Source of the DNA: Chrysiogenia bacterium
GTDB taxonomy: Bacteria; JAGRBM01
Assembly (NCBI GenBank): GCA_020434085.1
Contig: JAGRBM010000265.1
Location: forward strand, 1 to 10,628
DNA: 10,628 nucleotides
Direction of reading: 5' to 3'
The notes beneath the pieces were generated by a model. That model saw only the letters and a program-made list of their open reading frames with translations, made no database searches and was not told the origin of the DNA. Positions 6,210 to 10,628 of this stretch are shown in pieces (the stretch's first letter is position 1; each line of letters starts with the position of its first letter). The translations under genes were made by a program, and so were the position numbers.

Positions 6210-7091
6210 ATGGGCGAGCGCTTCAAACGCTGGTGGTCCGGTCCGAGTCCGCGTCTTCGGGTGGCGCGGACGGCGGTGCTTGTCCTGATCCTCTCACCCC
6301 TTATGGCGGCCTGTTCCATCATGTTCTTTGAACGACAACTGATTTTCTATCCGACAAAAACCGGGCGCTGGGAACTGGAGCGTCTGCCCCGTCCGGCGGG
6401 CGCGCCGGCTGCAGTGGTCGAAGACGTCTTCTTCGAAGCCGAAGACGGCGTGCGCCTTCACGGCTGGTACGCGGCCGACCCTGCGACGCCCACTGACCGG
6501 GTGCTGCTCTACTTCCACGGCAACGCGGGCAATCTCTCGGACCGCTGGGAATTCGTGCTAGGGCTGCTCACGCTGCCGGCGCGGGTGTTCATCATCGACT
6601 ACCGCGGCTATGGCAGAAGCGAGGGGAGCCCCTCAGAGGAGGGACTCTACGAGGACGCCGACGCGGCCTGGCGCTATCTCACGCTGAAGCGCGGTCACGA
6701 CCCAGGCGACATCGTGCTGTTTGGAAAATCCCTGGGCGGCGCACCCGCGACCTATCTGGCAGCGAAGGTTCCGGCCGGCGGCCTCATCGCGCAGTCGACC
6801 TTCACCTCGATTCCCGATGTGGCGACCTACCACTTTCCGATCGTTCCCAAGTTCCTGATCGGAACGAAGATGGCCTCAATTGCGCGCATCGCAAAGGCGA
6901 AGATGCCCAAGCTCATCGTGCACAGTCCGGCCGACGAAGTGATTCCCTATGAGCTGGGAAGGCGTCTCTACGAAGCGGCCGCCGAGCCCAAGCAGTTCTA
7001 CGAAGTCCCCGGCGCCGGGCACAACGAGACCGCGCTCGTGGGCGGCGCTGCCTACTGGAATGCGCTGCGGGAGTTTGTGCGGTCGCTCTGA
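6210..7091 (+). CDS. Membrane-anchored alpha/beta hydrolase (BEM46/ABHD-type serine hydrolase)
   Basis: A 293-residue serine hydrolase. An N-terminal hydrophobic anchor or signal covers about 17-38; MAAC-S (32-36) resembles a lipobox but has Met at -3, so lipoprotein processing is uncertain. LIFYPTK (44-50) and FEAEDGVRLHGWY (75-87) are typical of the BEM46/ABHD13-17-like group. The oxyanion segment is YFHGNAGN (101-108) and IDYRGYGRSEG (129-139) follows. The catalytic triad is S174 in GKSLGG, D242 in SPADEVIP and H271 in GAGHNE. It probably acts at the periplasmic or membrane face on an ester or thioester; the substrate is unknown. ATG 6210 has only a short purine-rich stretch (TTGAGAG) just before it. 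The gene diverges from the MDR oxidoreductase and converges on the feo operon across a REP-like repeat. Confidence 0.9.
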   Translation: MGERFKRWWSGPSPRLRVARTAVLVLILSPLMAACSIMFFERQLIFYPTKTGRWELERLPRPAGAPAAVVEDVFFEAEDGVRLHGWYAADPATPTDRVLLYFHGNAGNLSDRWEFVLGLLTLPARVFIIDYRGYGRSEGSPSEEGLYEDADAAWRYLTLKRGHDPGDIVLFGKSLGGAPATYLAAKVPAGGLIAQSTFTSIPDVATYHFPIVPKFLIGTKMASIARIAKAKMPKLIVHSPADEVIPYELGRRLYEAAAEPKQFYEVPGAGHNETALVGGAAYWNALREFVRSL

Positions 7092-7108
7092 GATGCCCTT
7101 CAACTTTC

Positions 7109-7229
7109 CCCTCTCCCAGCGGGAGAGGGAGAAGTGCGGCGAAGGGCGCACTTGGGTGAGGGAGAGATGTCGCAGTTGCTGTTCACCCTTGCCCGCCCTT
7201 CGGGCACCCTCTCCCTGAAAGGGAGAGGG
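7109..7229. repeat. REP/BIME-like inverted pair of palindromic units
   Basis: The convergent gap holds two related units in inverted orientation. The left unit is CCCTCTCCC/GGGAGAGGG (7109-7117/7121-7129, 3-nt loop), then AAGTGCG/CGCACTT (7132-7138/7147-7153, loop ending GAAGGG), then GGGTGAGGG (7154-7162). The right unit, read on the minus strand, is the same CCCTCTCCC/GGGAGAGGG stem (7207-7229), then GCCCG/CGGGC (7191-7205) around AAGGG, then AGGGTGAAC. The outer stems are identical, whereas the middle stems differ in sequence but keep pairing and loop. No poly-T tract follows any stem, so it is not a classical intrinsic terminator, although it may still protect or end the two converging transcripts. 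Similar CTCTCCC-type intergenic palindromes occur in many GC-rich bacterial genomes. Confidence 0.75.
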
Positions 7230-7247
7230 GGGGCGTGCGTAGCGTCT

Positions 7248-7430
7248 CTAGCGCTTGATCACGCGCGGGAAGCGCTCGGAGGGATCGGCGTCGGGATTGT
7301 GAGAGCACCCGGCGCAGCCGGCGGGCTCGTCATCGGGGCGGGTGAACTGGCGCAGGAAGACGCGCACGGCAAAGAAGCCGGCGACTGCCACGATGGGCAG
7401 GACGATCCAGAGCTGCAGCGTTTCACTCAT
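7248..7430 (-). CDS. FeoB-associated Cys-rich membrane protein
   Basis: A 60-residue protein with one transmembrane helix (about 7-25) and a short cytoplasmic tail with a CAGC motif (C39, C42) followed by His. Size, topology, the CxxC and the position directly after feoB match the FeoB-associated Cys-rich membrane protein family, which takes the place of FeoC in many feo operons. The role is not settled; an accessory in ferrous iron transfer through FeoB is the usual proposal. Its ATG overlaps the feoB stop as TGATG (one shared base), which indicates translational coupling and near-equal expression. Confidence 0.85.
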   Translation of the reverse strand: MSETLQLWIVLPIVAVAGFFAVRVFLRQFTRPDDEPAGCAGCSHNPDADPSERFPRVIKR

Positions 7431-9670
7431 CAGTTAAATCCCATTGCCTTGCCGCCATGGTACACCACGAATGATGCCACGTAGGCCAGGATGCCCATGT
7501 AGGCGAGCATGAAGACCGGCCACTTCCACGTGCCGGTCTCGCGGCGCACGATGGCCACGGTGCTCATACACTGCAGGGCGAAGACGAAGAAGACCATTAC
7601 GCTCACTGCCACCATGGGTGTCCAGACCGGCGTGCCGTCGGGATAGGTGTCGGCGATCATTCGTTCCTTGAGGCTCGAGCTCTCTTCATCTGCATCGCCA
7701 ACGCTGTAGATCGTGCCCAGCGTGCTCACCAGCACCTCGCGCGCGGCGAAGCTCGTAATGAGCGCAATGCCGATCTTCCAGTCGTAGCCCAGCGGACGAA
7801 TGAGCGGTTCGATGGCCTGTCCCATGCGGCCGATCACGCTCCCGCGAAGCTGCGCGCTTGCCGCCGCGTCCTCGATGGAGACGAGCTCTTCTTCGAGCGA
7901 GGCGCGCCGGGCTTCCGGCAGATCGTTTTCGAGCTGCGCCTCGATCTGCGCCGCGCGCGCGGTTTGAGCCGCAGGCGGCTCGGTAACCGGGAAGCTTGCC
8001 AGGAACCACAGTACCACCGAGAGCGAGAGAATCACCGTGCCCGCGCGGGTGAGGAAGAGTTTGGCGCGCTCGGACATGCGCAGGATCACGTCGCGAAGTC
8101 GCGGCATGCGGTAGGGCGGCAGCTCCATGAGGAACATGCCCTGCTCGCCTTTGACGACCCACTTCTTGAGGGCCCAGGAAGCGATTACGGCCATGACGAT
8201 GCCCGCCAGGTAGAGCAGGAACAGGGTGAGTCCCTGGTAGCCGATAAAGCCGAACTCACCCTTGGGAATGAACGCGGCGATCATCAGGGTGTAGACCGGA
8301 AGCCGCGCCGAGCAGGTCATCAGCGGTGCCACCAGAATGGTGATGAGCCGGTCGCGCTGGTTTTCAATGGTTCGCGCGGCCATGACGCCGGGAATCGCGC
8401 AGGCGAACGAGGAGAGCAGCGGCACCACCGAGCGTCCGCTCAGCCCCACGTTTTTCATGACGCGGTCCATGATGAAGGCCGCGCGTGCCATGTAGCCCGT
8501 GTCCTCGAGCATGCCGAGGAAGAAGAACAGAATGAGAATCTGCGGCAGGAAGATCACCACCGCCCCGACGCCGGCAACGACGCCGTCGACGAGCAGGTCA
8601 CGAATGGGCCCGGCCGGCAGGGTGGCGGCGATGAAGCTGCCGGCCCAGACAGTAGCGTCGTCGATGAAGTTCATGAACGGCTCGGCCCAAGCGAAAACCG
8701 ACTGGAAAATGAGCATCAGGATGAGCAGGAAGAGCGCGGGACCCGCAATTTTGTGGGTGAGCACGGCGTCCAGGCGCTCGGTGAGCGTGCGCTGCCCACC
8801 CATGTCGCGGCGGCTCGTGACCCTGGCGGCCAGCGGCGTGAGCCACTCGTAGCGACCGACGATCTCGGCGCTCTCGTATTCGATTCCGTTTGATTCAAGT
8901 TCCGCGCGGGCGGTATCGACCGCCTCCCAGAAGGGCAGGTTGTGGTGTGCTTCAAAGGAACTCGAACGCCGCGTGGTCAGCGCGCGAACCGCGTCGACGA
9001 AGCGCTCGGCGTGGCTCAGGTGCGGAATGTCTTTCTCAATGCGTTCTTCGAGTTCTGCGACCTTCGCTTCCACTTCGGGCTGCAGCTTCCAGTGACGAAG
9101 CGGACAGGCCGGGAAAGGAGCGGCGATGACTTCCTTGAGTGCCTCGATCCCCTTGCCGCGCGAGGCGACGATGGGGAAGACGGGCACGCCGAGCTCTTTG
9201 GAAAGGGCATCAGCATCGATGGTGATGCCGTCCTTCTCGGCGGCGTCGATCATGTTGAGCGCGACCAGCGTCGGAATGCCCAGGTCCATGATCTGGGAAG
9301 CCAGGTAGAGGTTGCGCTCGAGGTTGCTGGCATCGAGCACGCAGACCACGGCCTGCGGTGCGGGCGTGCCTTCCATCTCTCCGATGAGCACGCGGTAGGC
9401 GATCTCTTCGTCGAGGCTCTTGGGGTTGAGCGAGTAAGTGCCCGGCACGTCGATGATGTCGACGGGGTCGCTGCCGCCCGGCGCGAGCATCTGGCCGACC
9501 TTGCGCTCCACGGTGACGCCGGGATAGTTGCCGACTTTCTGGCGCAAGCCCGTGAGCTGGTTGAAGAGCGCGGTCTTGCCCACGTTGGGATTGCCGGCAA
9601 GCGCCACCACGCGGCGCGCGGGTTGTGCCGGCGATGCAGGCGAGGGGAGTTTTTCGGCTTCCTGGGACAT
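7430..9670 (-). CDS. feoB: Ferrous iron transporter FeoB
   Basis: A 746-residue FeoB, normal for the family; it imports Fe2+ across the inner membrane. The N-terminal G domain has all motifs: GNPNVGKT (26-33, G1), T53 in GVTVE (G2), DVPG (74-77, G3), NMID (139-142, G4) and SRGKG (170-174, G5). A helical GDI-like region follows to about 290. Two membrane gate domains then contain the conserved cysteines in SFACAIPG (C424), TCSARLPVY (C453) and ALQCMSTVA (C701). A charged, helix-prone insert of about 40 residues (566-607) sits between membrane segments of the second half. It starts 3 nt after feoA stops and overlaps the next gene by one base. The ribosome site before ATG 9670 is weak, which fits reinitiation from feoA. 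Iron (Fur) control is suggested by the site upstream of feoA. Confidence 0.97.
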   Translation of the reverse strand: MSQEAEKLPSPASPAQPARRVVALAGNPNVGKTALFNQLTGLRQKVGNYPGVTVERKVGQMLAPGGSDPVDIIDVPGTYSLNPKSLDEEIAYRVLIGEMEGTPAPQAVVCVLDASNLERNLYLASQIMDLGIPTLVALNMIDAAEKDGITIDADALSKELGVPVFPIVASRGKGIEALKEVIAAPFPACPLRHWKLQPEVEAKVAELEERIEKDIPHLSHAERFVDAVRALTTRRSSSFEAHHNLPFWEAVDTARAELESNGIEYESAEIVGRYEWLTPLAARVTSRRDMGGQRTLTERLDAVLTHKIAGPALFLLILMLIFQSVFAWAEPFMNFIDDATVWAGSFIAATLPAGPIRDLLVDGVVAGVGAVVIFLPQILILFFFLGMLEDTGYMARAAFIMDRVMKNVGLSGRSVVPLLSSFACAIPGVMAARTIENQRDRLITILVAPLMTCSARLPVYTLMIAAFIPKGEFGFIGYQGLTLFLLYLAGIVMAVIASWALKKWVVKGEQGMFLMELPPYRMPRLRDVILRMSERAKLFLTRAGTVILSLSVVLWFLASFPVTEPPAAQTARAAQIEAQLENDLPEARRASLEEELVSIEDAAASAQLRGSVIGRMGQAIEPLIRPLGYDWKIGIALITSFAAREVLVSTLGTIYSVGDADEESSSLKERMIADTYPDGTPVWTPMVAVSVMVFFVFALQCMSTVAIVRRETGTWKWPVFMLAYMGILAYVASFVVYHGGKAMGFN

Positions 9671-9673
9671 GAC

Positions 9674-9895
9674 TTACTTCAGTGGTTCGATGACGATCTT
9701 GTGCGCTTCTTCTTTTCGGATGGAGAGGTGGTAGTCGCGAACCTTGAGATCGATGGGATCTCCGAGCGGGGCGAAGCGCGAGACCGTGAGCTCGGTGCCC
9801 ACGAGCACGCCCATCTCCATCACGCGAATGGGGGCCGGGCCGTCCCATCCGGTCACGCGGCCCCTCTGGCCGGGTTTGAGTTCGCTGAGCTTCAC
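9674..9895 (-). CDS. feoA: Ferrous iron transport protein FeoA
   Basis: A 73-residue SH3-like cytoplasmic protein. Opening residues LSELKPGQRGRVTGW, the VMEMGVLVGTELTVSRFAPLGDPIDLKV segment (about 25-52) and the closing LSIRKEEAHKIVIEP follow the FeoA pattern closely. FeoA is required for or stimulates FeoB transport, probably by touching its cytoplasmic part. The start codon is GTG (9895-9893), set by AGGAAG (complement of 9902-9907) six nt upstream. It is the first gene of feoA-feoB-Cys-rich protein; the gaps are 3 nt and then a 1-nt overlap. Confidence 0.95.
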   Translation of the reverse strand: MKLSELKPGQRGRVTGWDGPAPIRVMEMGVLVGTELTVSRFAPLGDPIDLKVRDYHLSIRKEEAHKIVIEPLK

Positions 9896-9901
9896 GCGAG
9901 T

Positions 9902-9923
9902 CTTCCTGGCGCCTTATTGGCGC
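9902..9923 (-). promoter_or_regulatory. feoA ribosome binding site with adjacent hairpin
   Basis: On the minus strand GCGCC-AATAA-GGCGC (complement of 9909-9923) forms a 5-bp all-GC stem with a 5-nt loop that ends one base before the AGGAAG Shine-Dalgarno (complement of 9902-9907) of the GTG-started feoA. The hairpin may hold the site open or slow initiation. Function is inferred only. Confidence 0.4.
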
Positions 9924-9942
9924 GCTGCGCCGATTCCTTAAT

Positions 9943-9957
9943 TGAAAATCATATTCA
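9943..9957. promoter_or_regulatory. Candidate Fur box of the feo operon
   Basis: TGAAAAT-C-ATATTCA fits the 7-1-7 Fur model (TGATAAT-n-ATTATCA): the left arm matches at 6 of 7 positions and the right arm at 5 of 7. It is flanked by T and A, giving TTGAA (9942-9946) and TTCAA (9954-9958). It lies about 50 bp upstream of feoA and covers a -10-like TATGAT, the expected place for iron-dependent repression of ferrous iron uptake. Confidence 0.6.
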
Positions 9958-9977
9958 AATTCAAGGCCTGCCCCCAA
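9948..9977 (-). promoter_or_regulatory. Candidate feo operon promoter
   Basis: On the minus strand TATGAT (complement of 9948-9953, 5/6 to the -10 consensus) is preceded 18 bp upstream by TTGGGG (complement of 9972-9977, 3/6 to -35). An alternative -35, TTGAAT (complement of 9959-9964), has no good partner -10. The predicted leader is about 45 nt. The -10 lies within the Fur box. Confidence 0.4.
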
Positions 9978-9981
9978 AGCC

Positions 9982-10006
9982 GGGACAGTGCCCGTAGGGG
10001 CATCCC
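9982..10006. other. Bulged hairpin between methyltransferase gene and feo promoter
   Basis: GGGA (9982-9985), bulge CAG, TGCCC (9989-9993), loop GTAG, GGGCA (9998-10002), TCCC (10003-10006) make a 9-bp stem with a 3-nt bulge. It lies about 50 nt after the methyltransferase stop and just upstream of the feo promoter. It could end or protect the methyltransferase transcript, but there is no T-run on either strand, so it is not a standard intrinsic terminator. Confidence 0.3.
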
Positions 10007-10053
10007 TGAATTACTCGAAATCGACTCCGCTGTCACCCGGCGCCAGAGAGTGC

Positions 10054-10628
10054 TCAGGCGCGCTTTTCGAAGATTCCTACCACCTGGGGCACGGGCTTGT
10101 TCCCGTGGGGATGGGGGGTGGCATCAAGTTTACGGGTCTCAAACCCGAGCCGCTCGAAGCGCTCCCGGATCCCCTCGCGCGTGGAGGCAAAGGGCGGCCC
10201 GCTGAGCGGATCCTCGCGCCCGGGAAAGCAGGGAAGGTTGAACCACACGCCGATGACCAGGCCGCCGGGCTTCAAAACCCGATGGAGCTCGCGCACGTAG
10301 TCGTCGCGGCGCGCCGGTTCGATGGCGGCGTAGCAGGTGTGTTCGGCGATGATGTCGAAGCGCCCGGTCCAGTCCCCGGGCATGGCGAGCACGTCGACCT
10401 GCGCAGTCTCGAGCGCGACGTTGGCGCGCGCGGCGCCGGCCTTTGTTTCTTCGAGCGCGGCGGCAATGAAGTCGGCGGCTGTGACGGCGTAGCCGAGGCT
10501 CGCCAGATAGATCGCGTCGTGACCCTTGCCGCAGCCGGGGACCAGCACGGTGCGCGGCGGCTTTGGCGCGTCCTGCTCGAAGAGCTCGCGCAGGGGAAGC
10601 AGGGCCTCTCCGAGGTCCCAGGGCAGTT
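10054..10628 (-). CDS. TPMT-like SAM-dependent methyltransferase (5' end cut by window edge)
   Basis: The reading frame stays open to the window edge, so the N terminus is missing. The visible part begins with LPWDLGE (10606-10626), the PWD-x-G motif near the start of thiopurine S-methyltransferase family enzymes. The SAM-binding VLVPGCGKGHDAIYLASLGY (around 10489-10548), the acidic VTAADF, the DIIAEHT segment and LKPGG (around 10261-10275) follow. GPPFAST (around 10180-10200) is also typical of this family. These enzymes methylate sulfur, or in some bacteria selenium or tellurium compounds, or halide and thiol groups; the substrate here cannot be told. The GTG at 10548 is internal (Val of VLVPGCG), not the start, because homology continues upstream. 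The gene lies 158 bp upstream of feoA on the same strand, with a likely separate feo promoter between. Confidence 0.85.
   Translation of the reverse strand, partial: LPWDLGEALLPLRELFEQDAPKPPRTVLVPGCGKGHDAIYLASLGYAVTAADFIAAALEETKAGAARANVALETAQVDVLAMPGDWTGRFDIIAEHTCYAAIEPARRDDYVRELHRVLKPGGLVIGVWFNLPCFPGREDPLSGPPFASTREGIRERFERLGFETRKLDATPHPHGNKPVPQVVGIFEKRA

Noticed and set aside
7134-7484. Small plus-strand frame through the REP-like repeat and the Cys-rich gene
   Set aside because: It runs through the palindromic repeat and antisense to the FeoB-associated gene; no ribosome site or domain.
8942-9997. Plus-strand open frame of 351 codons opposite the feoB G domain and feoA
   Set aside because: Shadow of feoB and feoA, whose G motifs and operon structure are unambiguous.
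10054-10548. GTG at 10548 as the start of the methyltransferase
   Set aside because: The Val is inside the SAM-binding VLVPGCG motif and the frame continues upstream with the family's PWD-x-G motif, so the true start is beyond the window.

Overview
The window is GC-rich and densely coded, with a two-membrane (Gram-negative) style of gene content: a DUF454 inner-membrane protein, a BCCT transporter, an ECF sigma factor, an exported GH3 hexosaminidase and a three-gene feo operon. The overall look fits a Myxococcota/Deltaproteobacteria-like or related GC-rich proteobacterial lineage, but nothing in the sequence fixes the taxon. No tRNA, rRNA, CRISPR array, transposase, phage gene or integrase was seen. 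This is mostly an ordinary chromosomal region.

Layout: (1) 84-2325: a DUF454/YbaN-type membrane protein (-) diverges from a BCCT-family solute transporter (+). The transporter ends 6 bp from (2) an ECF-type sigma factor (-, 2332-3030) that has a terminal CCGGC cysteine tail and no adjacent anti-sigma gene. (3) A TetR regulator (-, 3127-3750, GTG start) diverges from an exported NagZ-like GH3 glycosidase (+, 3906-5114). A 23-bp imperfect palindrome lies where the two predicted promoters overlap. (4) The GH3 gene converges on a zinc-free MDR oxidoreductase (-, 5111-6124), and both stop codons are read from the same CTAG tetranucleotide. (5) A membrane-anchored alpha/beta hydrolase (+, 6210-7091) converges on the feo operon across a gap filled by a REP/BIME-like repeat (7109-7229). 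(6) feoA-feoB-FeoB-associated Cys-rich protein (-, 9895 to 7248) forms a tight ferrous-iron uptake operon with a good Fur-box candidate over its likely -10 element. (7) A TPMT-like SAM methyltransferase (-, 10054 to the window edge) is cut by the window end.

Functionally the genes are mostly independent: compatible-solute-type uptake, cell-wall sugar turnover, ferrous iron import and small-molecule redox or methylation enzymes. No previously undescribed multi-gene system is evident. The points most worth a second look are the BIME-like repeat whose middle stem differs in sequence but keeps its structure, the cysteine-tailed ECF sigma factor, the altered aromatic box of the BCCT carrier, and the TetR/GH3 palindrome.
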